From: Struthidea cinerea
Lineage: Eukaryota > Chordata > Aves > Passeriformes > Corcoracidae
Length of the DNA stretch: 64,000 nucleotides
Direction of reading: 5' to 3'
Assembly (NCBI GenBank): GCA_013397865.1
Contig: VZTI01001654.1
Location: 584,870-648,869, forward strand
The notes below the pieces were generated by a model, which was not told the origin of the DNA, searched no databases, and was given only the letters and a program-made list of their open reading frames with translations. The position numbers were made by a program, and so were the translations under genes. Shown piece by piece: positions 26,701 through 39,782 of this stretch (positions are counted from its first letter, which is position 1; each line of letters starts with the position of its first letter).

Positions 26701-29700
26701 AGTTAATTGTCTATAGGTGGACTGATGTTTTGTTTCTTTGACAGACTCTCACACACACAGAAGTTCTACATTTTGTAAAATTTTTACATTTTGTAGAACT
26801 TTCAGATACTCTCTGTAAATGATGTGAAACATGATGTATATGCCATCATCATGATGGGTATTCATCTTAGTTGCTTTTTTGTACTGGCTTGGGATAATTT
26901 TCTTAAGTAAACTTCTCTTTTGACAACACTTACTGTGTTTCCCATGCTATAAAATCCCTTACATGTGAGTTGAGTGGTAAGAAATAGCATAAAGTGTTTG
27001 TTCAACTAAAGGCACGTGCCCAGGTTAACCAGTCATGATTCAAAATGAACATCCCAACAACTGTAGATATACATGTGCAGATGCAATAGCCCAGAAACCA
27101 CTCTGTCAGAAAAACATTCACGTTCCTACAAGCAGTAGCTGGTAATTATTGATTCCACTGATTAAAATATCCAGTAACTCCGTGAAAACTGCTGCATTAT
27201 TTTCATTATTAAATCTAACAAATCTTATTTAGACTTTCAAACTCATTTGTCGGCCATATCACCTCTTTCACCAGTGAATTACAAATGTCCTGTCTCTTCT
27301 ATCTCACCAGTCTTTTAGAAGTTTGCTATAATAAACATTAAAAACCATGGCATTGCGGCATAGAATCAGATCGTCTTTCTGCAATAACTGCCAAAATCTG
27401 AAGTTTTGGTCATGAAATTTCCCTTCTTTTCTTTTGAATCACCTGAAATATCAATAAAGAAAATTTCTACCAGATTATTTAAAGAACTGCACCTGTGACA
27501 CACTAATGAGCTTCTGACTAATTAAAACCAGCCATTAGAAAGAAAGGCAATTACAGTCACTGAGTATTTAAAATAATTAAATGATACACACCAAGACACT
27601 GAACAGCGTTTCATTGCATTTGATGTTAGAGCTGACCTGAGCTCTTCTGGCAGAGTGTTCCCACAGATAGGAATTGAGAAATCCTTTTAATATTGGATTC
27701 CACTAATGAGATGAACAGTTCTCAGCAGCTTTAGGTTATTACTTCAAATGTATTACTAGAATGGAGACATGAGTGTTACCCACATAATTCACAGGGATGC
27801 TGGGAAACCCATTAGAAGTTGCTAATCAGTATTGTACTTGAGGCCTATTAATTCTTTAATTCATATCAATGTGATATTCCTTCTCTTTAAAGGCTTTGAA
27901 GATTTGATTTCTCCCTTTCCTGCACAAAGATGACTGCTGGGAGGAGATTTGCTTCATATATTTCATTTTAAAATCTCAGTTTATTTGTGCTGTATCTCAT
28001 GACTGCTGAGATATGACAAGTAAACCCTGGACACAGAAATAGAGGGATTTACACAAGATGGAAGCAAGCAGTGGATTTACACAACAGCTTTTCTGCTGAT
28101 AACAACAAGTCCAGCCCTGAAAAAACCAGTGACCCTGATGGAATTTTAGAATAAACTGTTCATACATTGACACAAGTTGCCTCTGTGGGTAGAATGAGAT
28201 GTGGACAGGGGAAAGAACACATAGAGCAGGTTGCCCATGTGCCTCATCCTAAGGGCATACTGTTGGTAAGCTGACCTTGAACAGGTGAACTTGAAGAGCA
28301 GGAGAAAAGAAGGATATGACTTGAGATGAAAAATTAGTTTCTGGAACAGTGCAGATAAGTTTGGGGAAGAGCTGGTAAGGGATGAGAACACTCTTGACAA
28401 GAAATCGGTCTGTTCTGGGAGAGGTGACAATTATGATGATTTAATAGACAAGATTATTGCTAATGAATTGCGAGCACTTCAGTTTTCTTTTAATGAAGGG
28501 ATTGATTCTTTGAGCTGGCACGGTCCCTGAAACTGGGTGTTCTCATTTGGAGTGGGAGATGGTTGGAAAATGAGGTGAGTTTGAAATTGCTTTAATTCAT
28601 GTCTTTTAAAGTTTGGAACTAACATAAAAGTGACTAGTGTACTGATTTAGTAAAAGCAGTTTATTGTGAACTTAGTATGGCATTTTGAAAATGGTATTTC
28701 TCACTAATTTGACTTCAGGAAATAAACGCTCAGTTACCATTCTCTCTCTTTCTTCTGCTTCTTACTATGCTTCATTTTGGTGCTTGTAGAATAGTAATTA
28801 ACATGACTGTGAAAAAAGGAAGAAATGGAAGGTCCTAGAAAGTTTTATCACTCAGAATTCCCCAAAATTAAAAAATTCAGGGTTTGACCCCCTATCTTGA
28901 AATGCAGGAGCTGAGAGGGTAAAAATGAAAGAAAACTAATCAATGTCTTCTTGTGAATTACCGGTCAAATACACACAAATTTCTGTTAGTAAGAAAATTA
29001 ATAAATACCCAGTATTCTGTAGTTATATAAAAGAAAAGTTACAGAAAGAACAATTGGATTTTCATCAATTGTTTAAAAGCAGTTGGGTATTTTTTTTGTT
29101 TTTGCACAGTGAAATTAAATGCCAAAAATAGAAGGCTAATCTGCTTGTTAGAGGTGAAATTATTAATCATCTAAGACACTTTTTTATTGCCTCCCAAATC
29201 TTAACTCTGGACTGCTAGAAAAATAAGACTTGCTCTAGCTGGGAAGAAAGTGCATATTTCAGAATATTTGAAAAAGTCAAATGTACATGTCACCAGATCT
29301 GATAAATATATGAGCAGACCATCAATGCTACAAAGATTTTGCTCCAGAGAATTTAGTTATACCCCTGATGTGGAAAATGGCTGGGGACTTGGAGAAAGTA
29401 CTGAATAACTCTTCCAGCTGTCAAACTGTTTTTCTGGAAATATTTAGTTCGAGGTGTCCACTGGCCTTTTAGTGTGCATTCCGATGAAACCCTGGTGCTT
29501 CAGAGGACTTCCTTCCTGCCTTTTAAATATTAATTTCATACAGAATTTATGAAACTGTCATGGAGACCAAGCTTCAATGCTGCTGGTACCTTGATGGCCT
29601 CATGCTGTCATCAGCTGATTTTACAGTTTTCACCCCATTAACATTTCACTAAATGCTGATGTTCTTCTGTTCCCTTTCCCATCCCCTTTGAGACCATCCT

Positions 29701-32700
29701 TTTGAAAATTGTCACCAGTTCTCTGCATCAGCAATGCCAATAACAAAAGCAGCAAGTTATAATGGTAGCAAAGGAACAAACAAATAGTTTATCCCTCCTT
29801 ATAGATATCTAAATAGGTCTTTTAAATGAACATTTTTGAACTTCTGTAGTAATTGCTTTGGTTGTTTTTATCTAGTTCTATGGAGTTTTGTGTGGTGGGT
29901 GTGAATGCATATTTTTGCTATTAATTATTTTTCACCCCTATTGTGACAGAGGACTTGAGGCTGTGAGATAAGGTGATTTGCAGTCTGGAATTTGGGAAAA
30001 TAATTGTATTAGCCCTTTTTTATTTTTAATATTATTCTCTTGATGATTCATTTGAGGTGAATTTTTATCTCATGCTCCACTCTTATCTTTCTGAGCACAG
30101 ACCATCACATCCACCTCACTATAAATGTTACGTTACAGATGAGATAATTTTTGAGCTTTTCTGATTAAATAGTGATTTTCTTTACTCATTTCGCAAGTAA
30201 GAAAGTGCCAGTCACTTCTATGCAAAAAGCAGTGGGCTTCTTTTTGAATGACCTGCCTCCCAGCAGGTAAGACTTGCTTAAAGGTTCTGGTTTGGATCTG
30301 CTTTTCTGTATGAACTATATGCACTTAATGAGTGAACTTAATCACTGCTCAGTGATTAAGTCCGAGATGCTTCACTGGAAAGCAATTTGGGTGGATGTGA
30401 TTTGGTGCAGAGCCAAAATGGAAGGGAGATGCTTTAGTACAATATAAATCTCTACAAGCAGAGAGCTGGGGTGGAGATCTTGGAACCTGTGTTGAGAACA
30501 GCAGGGAAGCAAAGTGAGAAGATGATCTAGAGTCCACAGGCTGGATGTGTAAGAACAGCTGGGCAGTGTCACAGCCCAGACTCCCCTCCTCCCTGATGGC
30601 AAATGGAATCCTTTCTCAGAAGTGAAACAGGGCTAATAATCAGGTCTTTTCTAATGATAGTGGTCCACGAGGCATTTCTCCCTTCTATATAAGCTGGCAT
30701 GTAAAGACAGAAATTTAATAATGGTTTTCTTGTAAATATCCATTTGAAAGAGACTGTTTCATCTCTAACCAGTGCTGTCTGATTTTTCCTGCATTGGGAA
30801 GTCAGAGTCAAAAACCTCTGACCTGGGGATCTGGCCGGGCACAACAGAAGAGCCGTGCTCCTGTTAAAGTGGGATGCTGTTGACAAAATGCAGAGCAGTA
30901 GCAGAAGGCAGTGTGTGCCTTGCCCATAGTTACAAACATTTCTTTTTTTCTTTTCATATCTGTTTTGCAGAGCAGCCAGTGCTACAGCTTGCATTATAAT
31001 TTCCTTTCCTGAGGCAGAACCACAAACCAGAACAGTAGGGTAACAGCCTCAGTAGGATGTGCAGGATGCTCTGCACTCCTCATTTCCTCCCAACTACAAG
31101 TTTGTGAGGATGCTGAATATTGTAATCATTAAAAAAGAGAGGAGAGATGACAGATTTATCACACTGGTGTAGTGCTCAGGGGTGATTCTAGGTGATTCCA
31201 TATTTGCACACAGATGAACTTATAGAAACAAAGAATTTCCTACTTTTTTTCCTGCCTATTTAGAGATACGGCCTAAGAATTAAAGAAGAATGTAAGACCA
31301 AGAAACAAGATTTTGTCTTTGCCAGTGTTGTTTTTAGGCTGTTACCCAACTTCATTCTCAGAATTTCAGCTTTCTCAACTGCTTCCGCTGCATTACCGTG
31401 TCTGTACTCAAGACTGTAGTTAACACATGCATTCAGAAAGGATCATTTCTGCAGCTATCTGCCTCCCTCTGTCAGAGGATAAATTTACATCTTCAGTCTA
31501 CACATTTGCATGCTAAAAGTATCTTGCTACTCTCTGCTATAGTGTGTAAATTGCCATCAGCCTCTGTTAGAAGCTTGGTTAATGTGTTCAGCAAAGTGAT
31601 GTTTCTTTCTTGGTCCCAGTCCCAAATGCAAACGTTTTTCAGTCTCATACTAGCTTATTAAAGGAATATATTGTTTCCATTGTCCCATCCAATTTAGCTA
31701 CAGCTGCCAGCCTTAGCACTGCGAGTCAGACCCACTTCAATTATTACTTCAAATTAAGACAAATACAACTTGGGAGGACAGCTTATAATCATTTTCTCTT
31801 TGTGTGCAGTAAGATAAATTTGCTGTGTTTGAACCTGGCTGAGACTTTTACAGAAAAATGAGAAGAACCTCAATTAAAGTGAATCAAATGTTCTGAAGAC
31901 ATGTCAATTAAGAAAAAATTTTGTTGGAAACCTGCCCCCTACTTGTCTTTCCTGGAGGACTGTTAGACAGCCAGACTCGACTCCTTTGCTAGTGGGTTGT
32001 GAAGAAGAAAGAGCTCCCAGGTTGAATTTCTGCCTTCTTCCCCCATATGCAGGCTGCTGGCTTGCCTGAGCCAGAAGATCGACACCCACCTCAGTGTCTG
32101 GACTGCCCTGCTCTGAAGCTGCCACGTCACCAGGCTGGCGCCTCTCCCAGCTTTTGTAGTGTTTGGTTGGGCACACGTTAAAAAGAAAAATAAAAATATG
32201 GGATTTCCATGGACATTTATAAACATCAGTGGACCAAATTTTGGAGCAGAGTTGCTTAAATTTCCTTTCCCCTCCTATTTTCTTTATAAGGAAACGTTAA
32301 GAGAGATTCAAGGTAAGATCGGGACATACTTGTGCAGAGGCAGGACAGGTCAGGAAAGGAAGCAACACTCTGTCCTGTCCTGAGCCACTGGAAAAAGCAA
32401 CTGCCCTGCCACTTGCTGAGCAATTCAAGAGAATGGATTATAGCTCTTCAGCAGAAGATTTGGCCATCCACAACCGTTGCATCCAATTTATTCCTTGTCT
32501 CATCTTAACCAATAGCACAACCTGTCTCTGGCAGGTGGCCTGCAGTAGTGCAGAACATGCAGTCAGGGGAGTCTTCCTGACAGACACCAGTAAGTCCATT
32601 TATATCTACTGTATTCAATTAATAACTGCTGCCTTTTGTTGTATTCTTAATATAGAAATAGTGATTCAAGTAGCCCTGTATGTGGAAGCTGGGAAGCAGT

Positions 32701-35700
32701 GCCTGTGAGGAAGCTTTCAGTATTGCTCCTTCAAGTCTGCTTCTGTTTGCATCTGGAAAAAAAATGACTGATGACAAAGGTCCTGTGTACAGCCCTGGAT
32801 TTAGTTCACTTAGTGCAATGGTGCTTTTGAAGGGGATGTTGCTCTCACTGGGGTCTCTCCCTTGTTCCTGATGGTTTGACATGCTCCTCTCCTCTGCACC
32901 TCTATTACCTAAGCAGTGCTACCACAAATAACATGACTCTGACATGTTAAATTTAAAAAAGAGGAAGAGGAAATACTGAAGGCTTGACAGACAATTTTGC
33001 AGAATAATTTAAATGTCTGGGGTGAGATAGAATGATAGTAGTTGACATCTGAAGTTGCTTCTGTGTGATTGCTCTGAATCAGCTTGATAAACTCAACTAT
33101 AAATTAGAAAGGCAAGAGTTATCTCAGTTTTATAACAAATATTAACATTTATTGTGCCTATAATTGGAATTGGAAAAACTGCTGAATCTAAAGGTGGCAG
33201 TAAGGTTTGATTATTCATATTCTGAAATAATTTTCTGCCATGACAAACATATTGCTCTTTGGCAGCAGTTACAATGAATAAAGAACAGTGAATCATTGAG
33301 ACTCATTCCCAGAAAATTTAAACAAAGAGAATACAGCAGAATTAGTTTGGGTTTGGGTTTGGGTTTTTTTCACATGATGAAATCATAAATTCCCATTCAG
33401 CACATCCTCTCTGAAAAATATATTTGTACTCAGAGATTTGGCTAATTCACGGATAAAGTAAAACAATAACAGGGTTTCCTTCATTTTTTTCTTTAGAGCT
33501 ATAGTCTTAACCAGGCTCTAAGAACTGTATCAAACAACTTCTGTATCTGCTGAGAGCATGGAAGAACATTCCTAACATAGTACTCACAGTGCTGTGTGTT
33601 TCAGAAAACAAAACGACCCAAAAGATCTACCAAGGGAAGATGTTCCACCTCCCGTGCTACGAAAAAGAGGGGACATGAACGTGGCACATACACAAAATAC
33701 AAATGGAAGCCTCACTGCCTCCTATGGCAGTAAGCATGGCATGAGCATGGCACAAGAGCTGCCATGAAACAACGTTAAGAATCATAAGTGTTGATTATCT
33801 GACTGCTCATATTCAAATTAATGAGTATAAAATCTGCCAGCTGAGAAATAACCATAGAGATGTCCTAGTCTGAATCCTTACACTGCTGTGAGCCAATGCA
33901 GGTTACTTTGTGACCATCTGTGTGACTGATCACTGCAGGATCTGGAGAAACTCAATTGCTTATCATTATGTGGGAGTAAGATGTGTTAAACAGAGGAGAT
34001 TTTTGAGCAGCTTTTCTTCCTTTGAGCTTCACTGATATGCTGGGATTAATGTAGAGAGAGCAATATAAAAAAAATTTTTAAAAGCACAGGAGTATTGCCT
34101 ATGTTTATATAATTTACTTATTCCTATAACTGCCTTAAAGGATCTCCTTCTTAATTCAGGATCCCTAACCTGAAGGGCTCCTCACTCTTTCCTTGTCTCC
34201 TTGCACTAAATCTTGTTCTTATTAAAGAACAAGGTGCCACTTACATGAAATAGAACATTAACAAAAAGCTTCTTCAGATGGGGTCAAGCAACATAGATAG
34301 AAAATTAGGGGAGTTTTCATTATTTGCCTTTTTCCTGGCTTACGCATCATAGCATGTTGTATTTGCAAGTTAATGCCTTTCCTGTCTTTTTAATGTGAAT
34401 AGGTGAAGGTCTATCTTCCTGGAGTTAAATGTAAAATCAATTAAGTGATCAGAAGCAAGATATGCACCACAGTTAAGGAAGGAACTCAGAACCTGTAAGA
34501 TCAGCATAAGTCAGAAAATCTGTCTTTTTCTCTGCCAATCAAACAAAAAACATTCACTAACAGTCATGATTATCAACCCTTCTGTAGCAGTCAAAATGTA
34601 CACGTGAATGTGATGCACTGACTTTAATAGGGACTTTCCAAAACAGAAAAGATAAGCTCCAGAGAACTTGAATTCTTCCCAGCTCACTTCAGACATCAGT
34701 CTCATCGCCTTGGTCTGCCTCTGTAATCAGTTGGAAAGAAAGGGAAATTCTAGAGGGTAGTTACCACACCTACGAGCAGAACCATAGGTGTCCTGCTTAC
34801 TGCACAGTGACCATAGACAAACTACTTTTCTAACCCTAAGTACATCAATAATGTACCCAAAGGTAGTCTGGACAAAATTGGAGCTAAGTAACTCAATTCT
34901 AGTAAGTTGTTGAGCGTGTGCCCACTTAGATTGAGGCTTCTCCTAGATTTGGTGTATGGCTGAGAAACAACAGTAAAAAGAAAAGGTTATTTCATGTATG
35001 CTCATGCTGCTTGAAGAATCACTTAAATCACACTGTTATGTTACATTCCTTCCAGAAGAATTGTTTTTTGCATGGAAATTGAATTTTGTAAGGAAATTTT
35101 TGTATGAAGGAAATTATCTTTAAATTGAAACTGAAAACAGCTTTCTGTCCTCGTTTAAAATGACAGAGAAACAATAAGCCTGATTTGTTTTGCACTACAT
35201 TCTTCACATTACTATTCAGATTATTGCTTCATCTTTTGGGTTTGGAAAGCTTGCAAAATAACTTGCATGCCAATTAAGGGGGTAAGTCTGAAATGAGCTA
35301 GTAAAGATTTGACAGAGTGAGACATGTTTTGGTCCATCTTGTTTAATTTATTTTAACATTTTAGAAATGCCCACAATTAAGAAATGAGGGACATCATACT
35401 AAGAGGAATGTCTGAAAATGTTAGTAGGCATCTACTAATATGTAGGCATGTGATTGAAAGCATTATACTTCAGCACCACAGTTTTAAATTTACTATTTTA
35501 TTGACAGAAAGTAAGAGAAGCTGCTTGAGTGAAACCTTTTGAGTAGCTGGCTTTACTCACCAGGATTATACTGGAGTGGCGGAGATTTTCTGGGAGCTGG
35601 TTGAAGAGTGTTTGTATATTTCTAACAAAAGAAAACTGTTTATGTCAGTAGCAGTGAGAAATTTTAGTTTATAGTGAAGTCAGGAAGAAGGAAAGGGATG

Positions 35701-36540
35701 ATAGCAAATCTGTCCAATTCCAATGAGTAAACTAGCTACAGAAGATGTATGCATGCAAGGAAAGATTGTTCTGCCTTTTCTAGGTTTCCTACCAGGAAAA
35801 TGAAGGGGTTTATTTAGTGCAGAGGAAAATCTAGTTCATGCCTAAATAAATGAAAAAGAAAAGCATTATTTTACACCTCTCAACTCATGGAGAGTGCCAA
35901 GCATACAGAGATACACATACACAATCAGTGCAGTGTCTAAGGTTACACACAGCAAAGATTTATACCTATTCTTAACTCCAGTATGTGATTTGCTGTTCAT
36001 TCAATGAATCATGTGCTGAAGATCAAATTTTGTTCTGATTGAAGCTTAATGATAGGTGCTGCAACTTTGATTCTTTGCTTCATAAAACTGAAAAAAAAGA
36101 CACAAGATTGTCCATAAATATGACCGTGTTTGAAGTTAAACACAGAGAGAGTTTGGAATCATTTATTGTAATCTATCACAAGTTTGACTGCTGAACTTTG
36201 GGTTTCAGCATAGTATAACTCCAGAACTGCAGCAGTTTTCTTTCATTATTTTCTGTTGTCCCAGCACAATCTTACTGTTCTGTGCTCTAAACTTTGGGTT
36301 ATTTGATCAGGTTGAAATCCTTGTTTAGTAGTTAGTGTTTATCTCTATTAGTATTGGTAACTACTTTTTAAAAAAATCTTCCGCCAAATGAAGATCTGTG
36401 AACCTCAAATAATGAGGTTATGAGAAAGAGGGAAGAGAAACAGGAGATTCTCCATGAGACAAACATCTGCTCAAATTCTGTTCTTCAACACTCCTTTAAT
36501 TGTATGTAGTTTAGAGAGCTGCTGCAATGAAAAGATTGCA
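23775..36540. other. Non-coding, presumed intron
   Basis: No exon, RNA gene, CR1 or LTR was recognised. Small features are a T/G-rich low-complexity tract at about 24712-24795, a 41-base inverted repeat at 26761-26801, three TTTGGG units at 33346-33363, and a 9-bp hairpin with a 4-base spacer at 34212-34233. The stretch around 27120-27960 is rich in TAAT/ATTA motifs and free of obvious repeats, which is compatible with conserved non-coding DNA. Confidence 0.5.
26761..26801. repeat. 41-base imperfect inverted repeat
   Basis: The outer arms AAGTTCTACA and TGTAGAACTT are perfect 10-base complements. Inside a 3-base T/T mismatch zone, TGTAAAA pairs with TTTTACA around a single central base. The motif TACATTTTGTA also occurs twice within it as a direct repeat. 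It could form a cruciform or RNA hairpin; no function is implied. Confidence 0.8.
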
Positions 36541-37110
36541 GAATCACAGAATTGTTTAGTTTGGAAGTGACATCTTGAGTTCACCTAATGCAAATCCCCA
36601 GTTTGAGCAGAGTCACCAAAGACAGGTTGCCCAGTTGGGATTTTAGTATCTCCTCAGAGGAAGACTCCACAGCCTCTCTGAGCAACCTGTCAAACCAATG
36701 TTTGACAATCCTCACAGAAGAAATATTTTCTTGTGTTCACATGGGATCCATGTGTTTTAATTTGTGCTCATTTCCTCTTGTCCTGTCACGGAGCACCACT
36801 GAGAAGAGTCTGTCTCCCTCTTCTTCATTTCTGCCCATCAGGTATTTCTACACATTGATGAGATCCCACCTAAACCTTCTCCAGGGTGAACAGTCCCAGC
36901 TCTCCCAAACTTTTCTCATATGAAAAATGCTCCAGTCCTTTATACATCTTTGTGGCCCTGTGCTTTACTCTTCACGGACTGGGAAGCTGAGAATGGAATG
37001 CAGTACTCCAGGTCAGCCTTGGCTTTCCTTACCCTATCTCTGCAAGATCGGATAACTGTGTTCTTCCTGGATCACCCACCCCTACTTCCACCTCTTGTAC
37101 ACTTATTTTC
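36541..37110 (-). mobile_element. CR1 LINE 3' fragment, antisense
   Basis: The plus strand starts gaatcacagaattgtttagt, the reverse complement of the CR1 3' tail. It continues with degenerate antisense CR1 blocks (acaggttgcccagttggga, caacctgtcaaaccaatg, ttcctcttgtcctgtcac, catcaggtatttctacac). The copy is old and 5'-truncated, as is usual for CR1. The far end near 37110 is approximate. An open frame at 36588-36923 lies wholly in this repeat on the wrong strand and is not a gene. Confidence 0.85.
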
Positions 37111-37184
37111 ACTCTCTGAGTTCAGATAGGATGTCCTTGGTTATCCATCATTCTTCTTATGCTTGATTTTCTACTTATCAGGAT

Positions 37185-37370
37185 GGACCATGTCAAGCAT
37201 TGGAACTCGCTGTCCAGGGAAGTGACAAAGTAACCATCCCTGGGGGTGTTTAAAAGACATGTAGATGTGGCTCTTAAGGACATGGTTTCATGGTAGACTT
37301 GGCAGTCCTCGGTTGATGGTGGGACTTGATCTTGCAGGTCTTTTCCAATCTAAAGTATTCTGTGATTCCG
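37185..37370 (+). mobile_element. CR1 LINE 3' end, sense
   Basis: This carries the sense-strand CR1 3' blocks: ccatccctgggggtgtttaa, aagacatgtagatgtggctc, ggacatggtttcatggtaga, ggcagtcctcggttgatggt, then ggtcttttccaatctaaag and a decayed attctgtgattc tail. It faces away from the preceding antisense CR1 copy. Confidence 0.85.
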
Positions 37371-38830
37371 TAATTTATGAATATATCAGACTTTGCAAGT
37401 TACAGACTGAGCTCTTGACCTGCATCTCAAATGGGGTCTAAGTTTTCAGTCCATTATTTCCCATGAGCTTTTTCCTTGCCCACAGCTTTCTCAAGTACCT
37501 ATTTTTCTAGGTGAGCAGTTTCCTGTATTGGTAGTGGGGCCCTTGTCTGTGTGAGTAATTTCCCTGAGTTCATCACATAAGCTGTCTGTTGCCTGCTTTA
37601 ACTGGAAGTGTCTGAGACAAGCCGGGGACAAGAGAGGCTGGTTGGCACTATACACATAACTGCTACTGCTGTAGTGCCACGTGCGTATGAAGTGCTATAA
37701 ATTGGCAGTGATAATAACACAAAGTGATAATGAAGAACTTGGTGAACATTCGCCAAGTCACAGCACATCTCCAACACAGCTGAATGGATTTTAGAGGCTG
37801 CATTCAGACGAGAGTGTCAACAAACCCCCAGTGCCTTCTATATATGTTCTAATTCACTCAAGCAGGATAGAGCTCTCCTGTGTAATTGTGATGTACCTAT
37901 TTTAAAGACTATAAATAGAACAGAAGATAGCGGAGACTTTTCTTTATTCCACTCAACAAAAGATATATTAAAGATAAAACACTTGGGAAAAATTGATGAA
38001 GAATGAAGCTGACTTTGGGCTCAGAGAGTAAAACTGAGCGAGGCTGGTGAAAGCTGTCGTGCTTTATATGATAGCAAAACAATTAAAATGAGCTTTGGGA
38101 ATATTGCATCCAAGTCTGCTAAAAATCCTAAACAAATAGACTGAGAAATGAGCCTATTTTGCATTCATTTGCAAGTCTTTATCATTGGTCTAATAATATT
38201 TGAGAAAACACAGACTTTATTATGAGACTGTGCCATTAAGTCTACAAGTATATGAGCAAATGAGCCAGAAAAGTAATTAATTTTCTCCTGAAAAACAAAT
38301 TATGAGAAAACACTTTTAGAGACCACCCATTTGCAAAAACAGAGCTCTTAATATGTGGGAATAAAAATGTTTCCACAGTCACAGTAATTGATAGCAGTGT
38401 GGCTTTTTCCCTCCATTTGATTGTTCACAGTGTACCAAAAATTCATCCTATTTGTCTGAAATTTTCTAGGCCTTAAACAAGTGTTCATGGAAGTTTCAAC
38501 TAATGACATTTATCATCTCAAAAGTGATACCTACACCTACTACAGTGGTCTTCCTTGGAATAAGGTCATCCAGCCCTTTTCTACAAGATACAAGGAAGTA
38601 TCATTGCTCCTGTGTTAGAGAGCAGAGCTGGGACATGACACTGCTGAGCTGAGGGAGGGAGATATTTACAGTCTTCCACTACCCAAAGAAGTGGTGGTGA
38701 TGACATGAAGATGGCAATACCTACAGATGGAGAAAAACTCACGTACACTGAAAGGATGAGTGACTTAAGTGGCACAGTTCATCAAGAGAAATCCTAACTG
38801 GATATAAGCAAAATGTCTCTTCAAAACTAA
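37371..38830. other. Non-coding, presumed intron
   Basis: No gene or repeat was recognised. The part at about 37840-38340 lacks repeats, has many AATTA/TAAT motifs and has the look of conserved non-coding DNA, but that cannot be tested without alignment. Confidence 0.4.
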
Positions 38831-39012
38831 AAGAGTGGCTGGAACACGCTTCCCTGAGAAGCTGTGGAATTCCTATCCTTGGAGAGTTTCAAAACTGCCC
38901 TGGATAAGGCCCCAGGCAACCTGACCTAGTTTGAAATTAGCCCTGCTTTGAGTAGGAGGTTGGACTCGATGACATCTGAAGAGCTTTTCCATTCAAAATT
39001 ATTTTGTGGGTC
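38831..39012 (+). mobile_element. CR1 LINE 3' end, sense
   Basis: Sense CR1 blocks are present: gaagctgtggaattcctatc, aactgccctggataaggccc, gcaacctgacctagtttgaa, and gagtaggaggttggactcga, ending in a decayed attattttgtgg tail. The ctttgagtaggaggttggac variant differs from the CR1 type at 45260, suggesting a different subfamily. Confidence 0.85.
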
Positions 39013-39241
39013 TATTTTGATGTTTAGTGAACACTACTTAATCACAGTGTAAAAGGTCTCACACAACTGTGGGCTGTGTGCAGACCCTGGATCTAAGCTC
39101 TTTAGTCCCAGCCTAAAAGGAACAGAAAACAGTAAGAACTCTTTCTCATTCAGTAGATGAACACCTACATTTAATCACATGGTTTCTCTCATGGTTTCTC
39201 TTCAATATCACCATGATCAAAGACAAGCAAAATTCTGTATT

Positions 39242-39390
39242 TTCATAAAATGGTTAGGGTTGGGAAGGACCTTAATGATCACCTATTTCCAGTGGGCAGA
39301 GACACCTTCCACTAAACCAGGCTGCTCAAAGTCCCATCCAGCCTAGCCTTGAATGCTTCCATGAATGGGCCATCCTCAGCTTCTCTGGGC
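39242..39390 (-). mobile_element. CR1 LINE, antisense, first part (split by LTR)
   Basis: This begins tcataaaatggttagggttg, the reverse complement of the CR1 3' end, and continues ggaccttaatgatcacctat, gacaccttccactaaaccag and gctgctcaaagtcccatcca. It breaks off at CTGGGC (39385-39390), in the middle of the conserved CTGGGCAACCTGTTCC block, where an LTR is inserted. Confidence 0.9.
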
Positions 39391-39776
39391 TGTTGCAGTG
39401 CTAGGTTTGGTTTAGCAAGCTGCAACTTTCCCAGAGACCTCAGTGGGGCTGCTTAAGGCAGAGAGACCATTTCGTCCTCCCGTAGTCCATTTCGGACAGC
39501 CCCGCACTCTTTCTCCAGCCAGCTGTCAGCTCTACAACACAGTGATGGCAAAGGAGGCAGAGAAGGGACCCTCATGGCGGCTTCCGAGGACCTTTAATGG
39601 GTACACCTTGTCCTGGCGATCCCCAGAGGCAGAGAGCGCTGGTGGCCAGGGAGCAGGGGGGTTTTGTCAGATGGCAGGGGCGGTACATGGGCGGGATTGG
39701 GGTGCAGGAACCGANGGTGGGGGGAACAATGTGAAAGGCATTTAATAAGTGAACCAGTGGGAAATACGACACCACA
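39391..39776. mobile_element. Solo LTR nested in a CR1, 6-bp target duplication
   Basis: This 386-base GC-richer insert begins TGTTGCAGTG and ends GACACCACA, so it has TG...CA ends. It is flanked by CTGGGC (39385-39390) and CTGCGC (39777-39782), a 6-base target duplication with one change. Removing the insert and one copy of the duplication restores the normal CR1 order, which fixes the boundaries well. Six-base duplications are typical of class II (ERVK/beta-like) integrases. No internal genes are present. The element contains the only ambiguous base of the window (n at 39715). Orientation is unclear: an ATTAAA lies mid-element on the minus strand and a TTTAATAAG near the end on the plus strand. 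The open frames across it (39443-39745 plus; 39572-39850 minus) show no known protein. Confidence 0.8.
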
Positions 39777-39782
39777 CTGCGC

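Noticed and set aside
30569..30994. 141-codon minus-strand open frame with a hydrophobic stretch
   Set aside because: No known motif, no supporting gene structure, and composition like the surrounding intron.
33346..33363. TTTGGG repeat resembling telomere repeats or a G-quadruplex
   Set aside because: Only three units, the wrong unit for vertebrate telomeres (TTAGGG), and three G-tracts are too few for a standard intramolecular quadruplex.
36588..36923. 111-codon plus-strand open frame
   Set aside because: It is the antisense reading of a CR1 3' region.
39443..39745. 100-codon open frame in the GC-rich insert, with an unknown residue at the n
   Set aside because: It lies mostly within the nested solo LTR; GC-rich sequence has fewer stops, and the product matches nothing known to me.
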